A DNA stretch of 64,000 nucleotides from Hygrophila difformis (GCA_030278955.1 JAOANR010000010.1:14553086-14617085), one strand, 5' to 3'; numbered from the stretch's first letter, positions 44,206 through 57,107 are shown. Notes: generated from the letters alone by a model not told the origin. Translations and numbers: made by a program.

Positions 44206-44796
44206 GTCGATTGAGCCGAGAGACTGAAGACGGACGACTGGGACCAAATGAGAATCCAGGCGAAAGAAGGTCTCCAAGAACAAGAAATATCGGTCGAAAT
44301 GGAATAAGGGCAGCCGATGAAGGAAGTGTAAAAATCAGCTCGGAGGAATCGTCCGGAGAAGCGGTTACCAGAGCTCCGGCTATAAATAGGGGATGCCATG
44401 CACATAATCAAGAGAGACCAATCCACCCCAAAATTCCTTTATGCAAATTTCAATTCTTTATATCTTTACTGCTTTCTTTACTGCTTTCCTTTAAACAGCT
44501 TTCCTAGACTATAGCTTAGTTTGTAGCGGTTACTTTTCCAAGTCCACCGTTGTTCCTCAACAACCGGTAGTTTGGTTCTATTTTTCCGGTGAATCAACCG
44601 TTGTTTCTTAACAACTGGTAGATTTTCCATTGTATCCATTTTGCCATTATAATTCCAGTGAATATTCAGTCAAGTTTGGGCGTATTTAGTCAAGTTTGGG
44701 AGCATTATTGTAAATCTGGACCCGTAATCGGCTTGATCCTTTTTCGATAGCCTCCATTGAGGAGAAAAAGGTCCTTGGCTCGATGCTAGCCAAACA
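44206..44796 (+). repeat. 3' LTR remnant of the Tat-type element
   Basis: Matches 38629-39207 of the 5' LTR. The first 91 bases are missing: RNase H coding (VVADFLADHPNE) runs directly into LTR sequence at about 44206. The copies differ at several sites, including a small duplication near 44470. Confidence 0.85.
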
Positions 44797-45332
44797 CTTT
44801 CCCAATTTTTTATTACTATTTTTCTTAACATATTATTCAATATATTATTTTAACAGATAATATTTATTACTTTGACGTTTTTAGAAAAAAAACGGGATGA
44901 TGATTATTTCAAGGTGATCTGTAACTAATGCATTGAAAATTAAGTTTGTAATGCGAAAAGCATGTAAAGTTGGTAAGGAAATGTTTTATCAGCAACCTTG
45001 TTCCTTTCACCAACGTCAATTAAGTTACTATACTGAGAAATTCATCTCTGCATATGCAGACCTGTTCTGGCGTAATGGAGGTTGTGCTACGCGTCTGAAT
45101 TGGTGCAATTCATTCCATACAAAGCAAAAGGAAAATAATGGAATGTGGATCGGTGATGTCCGAAATTAGTGGAGTAACTGCCATTATTAATTAATTCCAT
45201 TTTATTCAGATTAGTAATTGCCATTTTTCATCATTATTGAGATATGGAATACGTGGGAAATCATTACCATAGCAGTAACATGATCCCTTCCCGTGAATAG
45301 GTAATCGAAATTTCTTTTCTAGTTTTGTCTAG
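44797..45332. other. AT-rich flank left of transposase unit 1
   Basis: No gene is supported. A 14-base CTCTGCATATGCAG with palindromic core CTGCATATGCAG lies at 45046-45059 and recurs at 54654-54667 beyond the right end of unit 1. Confidence 0.5.
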
Positions 45333-48300
45333 GTGTTCTCTTCCCATCAACGATTACCAATGGGGGTGATGATAGATATCAATGAATCGCCGGAAGAGGT
45401 TGGCGAAGGCCGGGAACTAGAATTCGAAGGAGAAAACCCTATGAATGATGCCGATGATACAGCACCTGTCGAGTGTCTTTCGTCCGGAGGAGAAGGTGTT
45501 TTGCAAACATGGGATGCTTCAATTCCACAAAACGGTTATGGAATAGCAGAACTCAATGAGGACGACGATGACGGTATTGAGGAGTCGAACGAAATGCTAG
45601 CACTCAATACTGCCGTTGGTTTGGATGAAGACGAGACCGGATGCAGCCGCGTAACACGGGTGTTGACAGGTATTCATTGTAGCATCATGATTTCAATGTA
45701 TCGAATGCCATTGATGTTTGTATATACAAGCTGTTGATTATTGAGAGGATAGAAGTCAGATAAGGTGATTAACTAATGAGTTTATATGTCCATAAAAAAT
45801 TGCGCAGATATCAAAAAATTTGAGCAGCTTGAATTCAAGAGTGTAAGAGATGCCTATAGTGCGTACTGCAATTTTGCACATGGCCGTGGGTTTTCTGTTC
45901 GTAAACTGTACGAAAAAACAGAAGCGCCTCACAAAAATCTTGTGAGGTGGATGCGTTATTGTTGTAGCAAACAAGGGTTCAAGGTGAACAGTAAGGTAAA
46001 TCCATCTAACAAAGATCCGACTGGAAAATCATTTCGGGGAGAATCTAGCCAGAGCAAACTACGGGTATTGGATGATACACGAACAGGATGTCGTGCAGTA
46101 ATCGGTTTCAAATATGATCTCAATCGAAAGGTTTATGTTGTTAGCGATTTTCATGATGAACATAACCACCAGATGCAGGATAGAACTACGGCACATGTGT
46201 TGAGATCTAATCGTAAGATTCTACAGCATCATGAGCTCATAGCGAATTTGGGAGATAAGGCGGGACTCTCTGTTGGAGAATCTTATGCATTGATCAAGGC
46301 AATGGCAGGGGGTACAGAGAGAGTTGGGTTCTTGAAATCTGATCTGAGAAACATGATGAACCGAAGGCGTACAATGAAAGTGCGAAAAGGTGAGAGCCAT
46401 TCATTACTGCAATATTTCAAGGGCAGGCAGAATCAGGAAAGGAATTTCTACTATAGCATGGATATTGATGATGTTAAAGAAATATGCAACATTTTCTGGT
46501 CTGACTCGAAGATGATGGACGATTACAAGCGGTTTGGTGATGCAGTCGCTATGGACACTACTTTCAACACGAACAAAAATGCGAGGCCCCTTGGTATTGT
46601 ATTCGATTAAATTTTTTTTAAAAAAAGAACATATTGTAGTGCATAAATTATTGTGATGTTTCTGTCTGTAATGCATGATGAATTAAAAAAATCTGAAATT
46701 GCAGCATTAATTGTTGGCTTCAATCAACATAGACGATGCTGCGTATTTGGTGCTGCCCTCCTGTTGGACGAAACACAAAAGAGCTTTGCATGGTTGCTGA
46801 ATAAATTCATCGAGTGCATGGACGGTTGGTGTTTCAATCTTGATATGTGAAACTCGTTGATGTTATTTTACAGTTCTGTTTGTGATGTGTGAAAGAAGCG
46901 GTAGTGTTATCATTCAATGTTATTTTATTGCTGCGATTGTGATGTTTGAGAGTATAATAAATGATATGTGGGGGTGTACTGCGTGATATGATATTCATAT
47001 AAATTGAATGTATGGCTCTCAGGTGCTCACCCAAGAAGCATCATGACAGACCAGGATCCAGCTATAGCGGCTGCTATACGTAAAATCATGCCGAGTTCGT
47101 ACCATGGGCTATGTACTTGGCATATACTAGAAAATGCAAAGAAGAACCTAAGTAAGATGTACACGAAGAGGTACTATATGACCAATAAACAACGTAGCAC
47201 AATCTATGTATTTATAAATTTATTTATGGACATATATTCACATTCATGGTGTTGCTATTTGCCGTGAGAAGGTTTGCAGAGATGTTCCATAATTTGGTGT
47301 ACAAAGTGATGAATGAAAATGAATTCGACGAGAATTGGAAAAAGATGCTTGATGATTGTTTTGGTGGAGGAACGCATAGATGGCTTGATGGCATACACAC
47401 TCTACGAAAGCACTTGTCGTCAGCTTGGAGACGACGACATTTCACTGCTGGGATGCGCACCACTCAAATAAGCGAGTCGACGAATGCAACGTTGAAACGG
47501 TAATGAACTGGTACTCGAATAGGATATGATATGTTATAATTTCTGGTCAAGGCCTTGTGTTCATAATTACATTGATGCAGGCATCTCCAGGTGGATGACA
47601 TCGCCCAATTTTTTACACATTTCGACCGTGCTATAGAGGGCAGGAGAGCCGAGGAGGCGGAACTGCAATTCAAGGCAGTGGATAGGAATATGGCAGCACG
47701 TCATCTGTGGAACTCGATTGTGGGGTCGGTTGCGCTATCGTATACCCCCTCGATGTTTAACATTTTTTGCAAAGAGTATGATCTGTCATACAAGTTTGAA
47801 ATAATGGAGGATGAAGGTTTGGCATTTCTAGGCACCCGTGTCTACATGGTCACAAATCCGAACAAGGTAAAGATGTTGAACAAATCACATAAGGTTATGG
47901 TGAACCCTAATGTCTCCAGTATAACCTGTACATGCTGTAAATTCGAGAACTGGGGGGTGTTATGCCGGCATGCGTTACGTGTTATGGTTATTGTGGGGGG
48001 GTCAGGTTTGAAGCAGTATAAGGCAGTTCCGGATAGATATGTGCTGGAGCGTTGGTGCGTGAGATCACGTTTTGATGACATGGAAGGTGAAAGGGTAGTT
48101 GAGGATGCAATGAAGACACAGAAGGACAGGGATCTTGCTGTAAGCACTCTAATGGGTGCCGCTCGAGAGGACATAACAAGGGATACGGAAACAACAAAAA
48201 GATTTATACATCACGTGAATGCATTCCTTACGGAAGTTCGCAGCACGAGCTTCAATGGCACCCCGATTGAAGGTAATTATGTTAAATGTCTTCATGAAGC

Positions 48301-48403
48301 TTGTATTAACTCAATAAGTATAATGCAACCACCTCCTTATGTTCAAATGCAATGCAGAGAATGGGGTAGAGAGCACATTGAATGGGGAAGCAAACGAGGG
48401 TGA
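45333..48403 (+). CDS. FAR1/FRS-type Mutator-family transposase, spliced
   Basis: Six exons joined by GT-AG introns keep one frame of 815 codons including the stop: 45333-45669, 45808-46593, 46705-46824, 47023-47170, 47269-47499, 47581-48403. An ATG at 45360 (MGVMIDINESPEEV) is a likely alternative start. Exon 1 is acidic. Exon 2 carries a FAR1-type C2H2 DNA-binding domain (CCSKQGFK, TGCRAVIGF, DEHNHQM) and the start of the DDE transposase (AVAMDTTFNTNK). The core continues with VGFNQHRRCCVFGAALLLDE and IMTDQDPAIAAAI, which contain the expected Asp residues. A SWIM zinc finger (CTCCKFENWGVLCRH) is near residue 656. Whether it is an active transposase or a domesticated FRS regulator cannot be told, but the protease gene facing it argues for a transposon. 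Confidence 0.85.
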
Positions 48404-49423
48404 TATGTTGACATTGAAGTCAAAACCGTGAAGGTTTGGCCCAAAGAAGAGAAGAAAAACGATCTCAGAAGTTGTTCGTGGAGCAGTGAAGAAGGCCAAG
48501 CAATCCAAAAAAAAGGAGTTGTATGCATCAATATTAAAATAGTGAACTTATGTAGCCGCTTGAATTGTTTGCCTGAGACTAAATTATAGTGTATTATTAT
48601 CTTTTTAAGAATTTTAAAAAGTATATCATTTGTTTCGTTTCATTCCAAGAAGAAATGTAAGGATTTAATGGATTGTTACCAGGTTGGTTGTCATTCACGA
48701 TGATTTTCTGTTGTGAAATTCCCACAAGTGTGGAATCGAAAATAAAGAATAGCATATAAGAGTGTGGTGCAGAGTAATTAAATAATGTTCTGAGGGTGGA
48801 GAATGCTAATCCGCATCATGGCACTTGTTTAGCATAAATAATTATGAACGTAGGGGAAAAAAAGCTACAAAACATCAAGAATCAAAGTTGTATTAGCATA
48901 TAATACAGACTGATATGAACCTTAAGATTTCATGCAGGGATCACCAGGAAAATATTAACATAACATATTTTAGCATGCAGGGAACATCAGTAGACTATGG
49001 TCAGAACACATCATACTCTTCAATACAGCAACACACGTGAGCATATAATTTGTTCTTTAATCAGATAAAAGATTTCAACCAACACACCATTGAACAAATT
49101 TAAAAGAAATGGATAGGACGAAAGAACATAATTGGGAATGGAACATGGTGGATGGAAATTAATTGAAAGCAATCAGGTCCAACATATAGCATGTTAGAAC
49201 ATACAAAACGCCTACATAAACAAGGGACCATACAGTGTATTTAAAAATATGTGGTCATATCTTAGAAACACCACATCTAAATAAATCATAATGTTGAAGC
49301 TTAATGTTCAGACAATCCCGACCGGGGGCCATAAACTCATAATAGAGCACCACATCAAACATAATATTAAATGGAATAAGCAATCAAAAAATGAGCACTA
49401 TTTTTCCATCAATTTGTTCTGTG
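48404..49423. other. 3' region between the convergent genes of unit 1
   Basis: Contains a lysine-rich frame after the transposase stop (about 48440-48540; KKRRKTISEVV), possibly the original C-terminus now cut off, and the first copy of a 249-bp direct repeat (48846-49094). Confidence 0.55.
48846..49094. repeat. 249-bp direct repeat, copy 1
   Basis: Almost identical to 49933-50181 (a single difference noticed, CATGCAGGG against CATGCATGG). It lies beyond the 3' end of the protease gene. Confidence 0.9.
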
Positions 49424-52400
49424 CTAAACATGCTTCTTCCCCTTTGCACGAAACAGTTGTGTAGGTGGAACAATTGGATCAACAGCGATAAGAGGAATGG
49501 CATCCTCGGGGACTGCTGAAGGGTCGGGGGGCGGTGCACCGGCCATGGTACGCACACTGTCCAAACACCGGTTGCTTAAGTCAAGCACAACGAGAGCTGC
49601 AAACTTTGCCCGCAACGCATCAACTGTTGGAAGCTTCCGAATTTCTATAAGACAATCATTTCGAATATGACCCCGGAAGTGTTGCATGTAGAACAACACG
49701 AAAACACCACATGCATGCCCATCGGGTTGAGTGGCGTTGAAGCTAATGTCGATATCAAAAGGGATGGACCAGTCAGTGCTATCGTACTTCTCCGCTACAA
49801 CCTTCAAGCAATAAAGAATCCGTTTAAGAACTTTTTTGTCATCTTCGAATCCAGGCTGTCGAACCCGACTGTTGAAGTACCAAATTTTTTTCTCAGCAGA
49901 ATCCGCCACAAACAACACCCAATGGCTGTCGCGAACGTAGGGGAAAAAAAGCTACAAAACATCAAGAATCAAAGTTGTATTAGCATATAATACAGACTGA
50001 TATGAACCTTAAGATTTCATGCATGGATCACCAGGAAAATATTAACATAACATATTTTAGCATGCAGGGAACATCAGTAGACTATGGTCAGAACACATCA
50101 TACTCTTCAATACAGCAACACACGTGAGCATATAATTTGTTCTTTAATCAGATAAAAGATTTCAACCAACACACCATTGAAAAGTGGTACATCAACATAT
50201 TTCTGGATACAAAAAAAATCAATCAAAAGTTATGCCCGTGTATGTCTGTAATGTTCACCATAACATAAAGTATGCCAGAGGAGAACACGTTCATGCAATT
50301 GAATAAGCACTGATAAAGGTGTTGGCAGCACTGAATTTAAGAACATGAGATATCTGGTACGTTTGCAAAACTAAATGTAATCACAGAGTATATATTTAAT
50401 AGACAGAGAGCATATACGAATGAGCATTAGAACACGATAAATATACTCAAACTCACCAACTTCGCCTTGAAACATATTGTCCAGTCTTCCATGGGGAAAC
50501 ACTTGACAAGTATGTTGGTCCAATTCGTTATTATCTTCACATCATTATGTAGTTTTCGTTTACCAAGTGCCTCCATTGAGCAGAAATGCTACAATATATT
50601 TATGAATGTGGAAATAAGATCACGAAATGGATAAGCATAATGTATTTGAATTGGAATTGGGATACCGTAAGATTGGTGGGGAAACATGCAGCCTTGAAGG
50701 CATTTTTAACCAGTTCGATTTCTGAGAAAAGCCACTTGTTCGCCACTTGAACGTAAGCATCAACAAACAAGGACGGTATGTCCATACCAGGCCCAACTTG
50801 CTCAATCTACTCCTTCCATACCGTAATGTGGCCATCATCATACATAGTCTCACCTGTATGTTGGGGATGAGTGGACACACGTAATGGTGAAATGAAAATC
50901 AGCATATTTAAAAGAAATGTTAAATACTACATTACATTGTTTAATGATAAAAATAAGACATTTCATTGAAATTCATATCCATAAATACCTGGTGCATTCT
51001 TTTTCTTAAACATCCACTGCACAACCCTCTTCTCTAGTGACGTGAGTGTTGACCATTTCTGCAGCTCGCGGGGGTTGTCATAGGATGGTGACAAGACTGC
51101 CTTTGATGGCCTCCTGTCACGCTTTGCCTTAGGGGGGCCAACATATGGTGATTCAATATTCCTCTTCAGTGACTTATCACCCTCTTGATTGGCAGCAACT
51201 GACGGAGGTAGGGGATCAACGAAGTCATCATCGCTCACAACATTGGGCGCCTGTTGTGCAATAGATAAAGAATGGTGGAAGTAGCAGATCACATAGCACA
51301 AAACAAGGATTAATACTTATAAAGTCAGCACAAAAACCAAGTATAATGTAAAAATCCCCCCACACATATCACAAGTTATATATTGGCAGCATATAGTATT
51401 GACCATCAAAGCAAGTTATATACTGGCATATAGCACAAGTCATGTTCAATGTAAAAATCATGTTGTACCGTTATTGTTTTCCTGCTACTTGTCACATGTT
51501 TGTCTCTTATATCAGAATTTTTATGTGAATCAGGAGGCAATTCTGATGATGAATGGCTTCGATATCCGTATTTCAAACCGGATTCCTGCTCGACGCGTGT
51601 TGGTGATCGTAAGATACTTGGAGGAATATCTAATGAGATATCATCTGCCTCAACATCCCCATCAGGACACAATGCATTAGCAGCAGATGCCCCATATGAA
51701 TGTTCCTGATTGAAATTTTAAAAATGCAGTCAGAAAATAATGTTCTTGTTACACAGGAGGAAGCAGTGGATGTACTATTGAACGTACAAATTAAAAAGGA
51801 AAACACAAAATACTAACCTCCATTATTTCCCTGCTAATAATGATAGGCGAGCCTAAGATATCCCAGTTAGGCTGCGAACTAGGTGGCAATTGAGGGGGGG
51901 AATTGCACACGAATCCATGATTCAAACCCACAGCTTTAGCAAAACGGCTTGGTGGATGCTCACTGCCCTGGGGGGTTTCCATTGTGACAAACTCTGCACC
52001 AGCAGCCCCAACACCACCCGAAGCATCACAAATGACTTCGTTAACAATGTCATCATCTGGCCGAGTTTGGAAATTGGACCCACGCTGAGCTGCAAGTTCT
52101 GCTTCATCTTCCTTGTTCAAAGCCTCTTGTATCTCAAAGCATTCTAACAAAAGTTCCACCTCCTGCATACGTTTTTTAATGACTTCTAATTCCCTCTTGA
52201 GGCGATCATATTCAGATTTCAGAGCTTCTTTTCTCTGTTCAGTATCCGATACATCAGCAGGCTTCAAAAAGGAACATGGAATCACAATTTGGTGAGATGA
52301 AGGACATGACGTATTTATAAATAATATACTTGTACACATACCTGTGATTGTTCTTGATTGTGAAAGTCCCCCTGTTCTTGTTCCCGTGTTGGATATGCTG

Positions 52401-53727
52401 GGTGGGAGTTGTTGGGACCCTAAGCACATGTAATTTAAAAAAAAGAAATATAGCATGTCATGTAGTGCAAACAAGTGTAGGACAAAAATTTAAGGAACAA
52501 TATAATGCTGGATAATAGAAGAAACAACCAATAGTCTCCACATCATCAGGTGTGAATTGGAATAGCATCGAGTTAAAAGGAGGGTATCACCAGATAGCTA
52601 GTTAATTAACACATATGCCAGAACATGTTTATTGAATTCATATATCATATACAACAGAAATATTTTAGTCAATGCATATATCACATCTATTATGTGAATA
52701 TAGCATATTTTATATCATAATATAGCAGCATGCAACGTAAAAAGAACACTAATACGTGATAAATGAAAACTACCGTCTCCTTTGTTGCCGTGTCAGATCC
52801 AGGACATGGGGATTGGTCTGTGTCCTTTGGGAGCGCATGACCGACATACTTGGTAACATCATCCATTGTCAGAGCCCTCTTCAAGCAGCATGTGTAGGAG
52901 CCGCCGGATTTGCACTGAATAAAGTCGAAAAAGACATGCTACAAAGAATATAAACATAATAAGGACCGATGGTAACTGACATTAAATTATAATCAAACAA
53001 ATTTAAACAATAATTTCGAAAATCATACCATTATGCAGTGGAAATCACTACCCAACCGTTTGCGTAACCTGTTGCTCACATTGACCTCGGATTTAGGGGG
53101 GGCAATCATTCTAAATATGGAGTCTTGAACAAAGAATGCCCAATTATAGTTTCGAGCAATCTTCCTAGAACGAAGCACATTAACTAACCCCAGCCTCAAA
53201 CGACGATTAGGTAGCGGTGAGAGCACAGCACCAATGCAGAATAACGCGTACAGCCTCCAATACTCAACCAACTCCATTTCTTTCGCCCAGTCAGGCGAAT
53301 TAACAAGGGCAGCCAATCTTTCCCATTCTACATTTGTTTTCCCTTCATCACACAATTTGAACTTAGCTCTAACCTGCCTGCAAAATGGATCGTCCTCCGT
53401 GATGTCCTCCATAGTTATCAAATCTTTCCCTTGTCCATGCGGGAGTGCGTACACAGCAGCGATTCTCTCAGGTGTCAACTCCAAGACACGACCATCACTG
53501 AAGCGGAAACACTTCGCATCATTATCCCAGGCCTCCATGAGGTGTACCATAGGGATTACAGGGACATGATTCCCTTTGATTCGCAGCATCCCTCCGAAGC
53601 AACTGCCATTGATGAAATCCCATCTCCCGTCCGAATGGTTGGCAGCAAGTTTCTGGTTAACATCGTACACTAACTTAGGGACACATGCCAACTGTGTGGC
53701 CCTAGCCCTCTCCATTAATGTCTCCAT
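49424..53727 (-). pseudogene. Ulp1-type cysteine protease gene with PMD-like N-terminus, one stop
   Basis: Nine minus-strand exons with GT-AG borders give one frame of 911 codons: 53029-53727, 52774-52938, 52342-52419, 51818-52261, 51469-51705, 50989-51250, 50666-50853, 50457-50588, 49424-49951. Exon 1 (233 codons, CFGGMLRIKGNHVPVIP, LELTPERIAAVYALPHG) resembles plant-mobile-domain/DUF1985-type regions. The middle is a coiled coil (KSEYDRLKRELEVIKKRMQE) and low-complexity sequence. The last exon is a C48 protease: His in DSHWVLFVAD, Asn at the Asp position (YFNSR), Gln and Cys in TQPDGHACGVF. C48 enzymes cleave SUMO-like conjugates. The only defect seen is a TAG at 50807-50809. Such proteases occur in plant Mutator-type (Kaonashi-like) elements. 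Confidence 0.75.
49933..50181. repeat. 249-bp direct repeat, copy 2
   Basis: Spans the first 19 bases of the last protease exon, the splice acceptor and most of the adjoining intron. Copy 1 is 1087 bases to the left. Confidence 0.9.
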
Positions 53728-54959
53728 CCCTAAACATAAACACAATCCAAACTTCACAGAAACTGTATACAACTCCTATTAGGTAAAAACAGAAAAAACA
53801 CAACATACTGAAACATTTAAATTACTGAAAATAAGAAATAATCAAACAACGTCCTCAAATTCTACCCGATAGCACAATGTAATCAACCCTATAGCCATCT
53901 AAACAACACCAATTAATCTTTACATTAATGCCCTGAAACTGAAGCAAAGCCCTAATTTATCCTACAACTGCCTACCTTGCCGGAACAAATTCTAACACAC
54001 AAAATCACAGAAAACATGGAATTACTGATAAAATACTGGCGAATGCTTGGGGAGGGGTATGCACAACACCGTCGAACATTTATAAACAAAGTAAACCAAA
54101 ATCGATTTTGAGGGAGGCGAAAATAACAGCGAACTGAACTCACCCCGCCGGAAAACCGTTCAAATCAGATGGGAAACCGAGCGTGAGAACACCGATTGAC
54201 GAATTCCGGTGCACTGATTGCGGGCGGACACCAAACGACTTCGACTTTCAGGGTTGAGAGTGCTCTGGCATTTTTCTTTTTTGTGAGAACAGATTTGTTG
54301 GGTAGTTTTCGGTGTTGTATCGTTTGGGTGGAGAGGGGGTGTTCTGTTTCGAATGATGATACAACAAAACTCTAGTCAAAATGTAAGAGAAAGTGTGGTC
54401 CAATGGAAAAGAGTGTATGCAGACCAAAAAACCCACATAAAATCCGTTCAAAAAAATAAAAAATTCTGACAATCAAACACACGTGTAGCATTGACATTCT
54501 ACCAAAAATAGCCCACCATTATAGGAGTAGACAGAATATAAAATCCCTTAATTATGATAAATTATTGAAATAAAAAAAGGAAAGTGAATAATATCCAACA
54601 CTACCATAACTGATGGGGAATCAAAAAGCATAACATATGAATCCACATAACACCTCTGCATATGCAGCCTCAGTACAAGAACCTGTTCGCACCAACGTAT
54701 CATTTATTTGATCCTATGGTTTGTAACATTAATTGTCAATCTATTGAATCTATTTTAGTTTTAGACAATGTATCAATCGAGTTAATTAAGTGGGGATTGA
54801 GGCTTATCCAAGCTGACTAAAGATTTTTAATCTTGGGATTCGAATCTTCAATAGTTCTTTCTCATTTTGATGCCACAAAAGCTAATTTTTATTCAAATGC
54901 TGTGTGATTTGAAAATGCACGATGTTATGTTTTTCACACAATACAATCACCCCGTATTT

Positions 54960-54990
<31 letters not shown>

Positions 54991-55299
54991 TGTGGAATCT
55001 TACCTACTTATATTTCCCTTTTATTCTCCTCAACTGTGATTTCCTCTCCTTTGGTTGATTTATATAGGGCATATCATTCCACTATTGCTAATTGGTTTGA
55101 CGTTGAAAATCTCATGTCCCATCCTTAATATGATATCAAAGTCATAGACGTGTAATTCAATTGATAAAAGGGATGATGAGTTTTAGGTTGTAGCATAACA
55201 CTTTCAAACTCCACTCCCATGTTTCCCATAATGTCACTTGGAAATTCACACACCAAGTCCATTATCTTTTTGTACTTCCAATCACAATTTAATTAATTA
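53728..55299. other. Upstream region of the protease gene and AT-rich spacer
   Basis: The minus-strand 5' region of the protease gene probably extends to about 54.25 kb. Beyond it I see no gene. A second CTCTGCATATGCAG lies at 54654-54667 and a TATT microsatellite at 54956-54988. Confidence 0.5.
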
Positions 55300-55666
55300 C
55301 TCCCTCCATCCCGTTTAAAGCGTCTCAAAACTTTTGGGCACGGTATTTTATGTGGGGATAGTTAGTATTTAATGTGGGGTAGATTAGGGATAAAGTGGGG
55401 CTAAATTAGGAATTTATGTGATGTGATTGTAATGAGTTTGGATTTTTAATTGATTTATTTATGTGTGATGTGATAGTTGTGTGCTTGAAATTTTAATAAA
55501 CTTAGTTAATGTATGTGATGTGTGATGTGATAGTTGTGTGTTTGTAGTTATTGATGTGATGGGAGTAGATGTGATGCGATGGGAGTATTTCCTAAAAATG
55601 AATGAGACAATTGGAATGAGACGGACTAAAAAAGAAAGTGAGATAGAATTAATGGGAAGGAGGGAG
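55300..55666. mobile_element. Stowaway-like MITE
   Basis: CTCCCTCCATCCCGTTTAAA and GGGAAGGAGGGAG ends with TA on both sides. The interior has a short tandem repeat of TGTGATGTGATAGTTGTGTG (about 55467 and 55521). Confidence 0.8.
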
Positions 55667-55912
55667 TATTTCGCTAGGCTTCCATGGTCCCTGCCACATT
55701 TTAACACAACCTAAGTACTTATTGCTAGCTCGTTTAAATGAGCCGAAAAACAATTGGACCACAACAGATTAGTTTTGATACTCATTTAGACATTCAGCCT
55801 GAATTATGGACTTTGATACCACTATCAAACAATTCACCCTATTCTTTCTCATGCATCATTTCATGCATTATTGTTTAAATACAACAGTCGGCATAGTTTT
55901 CAGTTTTACCCT

Positions 55913-56094
55913 TTTTTTTAATAACTGGTATCCCCATGCCATATTGGATCCAAGAGTAATCTCTCGAGGATTTGCATAGGGAATGAAGGGCGCATCTCCC
56001 AAATAAGTTTTTTTTTTGCATACACAAGGCTCGAACCCGAGATATTGCTTAAGCGACTAGAGCCCCAACCCACTCAAACCAATTGTTGTCGGTA
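55913..56094 (-). mobile_element. tRNA-derived SINE, minus strand
   Basis: Homologous to 10331-10513 in reverse orientation (GGCTCTAGTCGCTTAAGCAA and GGGTTCGAGCCTTGTGTATG on the minus strand). Flanked by an 11-bp duplication AGTTTTACCCT (55902-55912 and 56095-56105). The poly(T) next to the left duplication is the A tail. Confidence 0.82.
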
Positions 56095-56105
56095 GTTTTA
56101 CCCTA

Positions 56106-56412
56106 TTTCCTTAATACTATGTATATTAATTGATTATTAAATATATTCGTTAACTAATTAAATAGGGATCGGATAATTTGGTGTTTTAAATTTTTTTTAA
56201 TAGGAGTATTAAAATTCGGAGTATTATTCATTCGCACATTAGTAACTCAAAACACTCAAAATATAATGGGTTCTTGTGCTGGATTTTTAAAGTTCAAAAC
56301 AAAATGAAAAAAAATGACATTTATTTGTAATATGAATTTAATAGTTTTGCCATTATAATACGAATATAATTTACTCCTCCTGTCGTAGTGGACGTATTTT
56401 ATTGGACTTTTT
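56106..56412. other. AT-rich stretch without a recognised feature
   Basis: Nothing recognised. Confidence 0.5.
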
Positions 56413-56777
56413 TACTACAAGAAAAACTTCATTCAGCGACTGAAATTCACAACCGAAATAAGTCATTAATTGTTACCTAGCAACCCAAATTTTCATTCAG
56501 CGACTGAAATTCACAACCCAAATAAGTCATTAATTGTTACCTAGCAACCCAAATTTTCTGTCGCTAATGACCGAGTTTGGGGTTTTAGCAATCGGAATTT
56601 TTGATCTATAAACTGAAATTTTTTTCACTACAAAAATTATGTGGGAAAGCAACGAAATATTTTGGTCACCTTGTTCGTGGCCTGGAGCACGAGGCGACGA
56701 AATCAGTCAAGCGATGAAATTTTAGGCGACGATATTTATCTTCTTTTTCGTTGTCTTCCCACAAATTTCTTGTAGTG
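56413..56777. mobile_element. CACTA-type miniature element(s)
   Basis: The inner unit 56626-56777 has termini CACTACAAAAATTATGTGGG and, inverted, CACTACAAGAAATTTGTGGG, flanked by TTT. A further left end ACTACAAGAAAAAC at 56414 suggests a second, nested or tandem element. No transposase is present. A 64-bp direct duplication lies at 56430-56557. Confidence 0.68.
56430..56557. repeat. 64-bp tandem duplication
   Basis: Two adjacent copies of a unit starting CATTCAGCGACTGAAATTCA, nearly identical. Confidence 0.85.
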
Positions 56778-56847
56778 TTTGATATTATTTATTATTCAAA
56801 CTTTCTTAATTTTTTTGCAAGTATCTATCTACTATTCTACAATAGTA

Positions 56848-57107
56848 CTCCCTCCGTTTTCTAAAAATTGAAACGGATCCACAGTGCACGCAGTCCAATG
56901 CATATTTTAAATTATTAATAACTCAATTCCGGTATAAGTATAAATTCTAAAAGTTCGATATTTAAAAACTACTCGACGAGACGAATCTAACAAGATCTCA
57001 CTTGACTATATTTTAACTTGTATAACTATTATAAAACTTTAAGTCAAAGTACATTTGTGAATAGTATCATTTTTCCAAATGTAACATTTATTGGAGAACG
57101 GAGAGAG
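56848..57107. mobile_element. Stowaway-like MITE
   Basis: CTCCCTCCGTTTTCTAAAAA and GGAGAACGGAGAGAG ends, TA on both sides, 260 bp, same family as 6097-6356. Confidence 0.8.

Larger units (their letters stand above)
38538..44796 (+). mobile_element. Ty3/gypsy element, Tat-type, internally deleted
   Basis: Left LTR 38538-39207 (TGTTGGGGCCACAAGG...GCTAGCCAAACA) and right LTR remnant ending at 44796. The flanking pentamers CTATC and CTTTC differ by one base. The order is gag, protease, RT, RNase H; integrase and the first part of the 3' LTR are deleted. The protease motif VDGGATVNIMP and the layout suggest the Tat lineage. Coding frames are broken. Confidence 0.85.

Noticed and set aside
54956..54988. 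TATT run with an open frame across it
   Set aside because: Simple microsatellite; the repeated FIYLFIYLF peptide is an artefact of the repeat.
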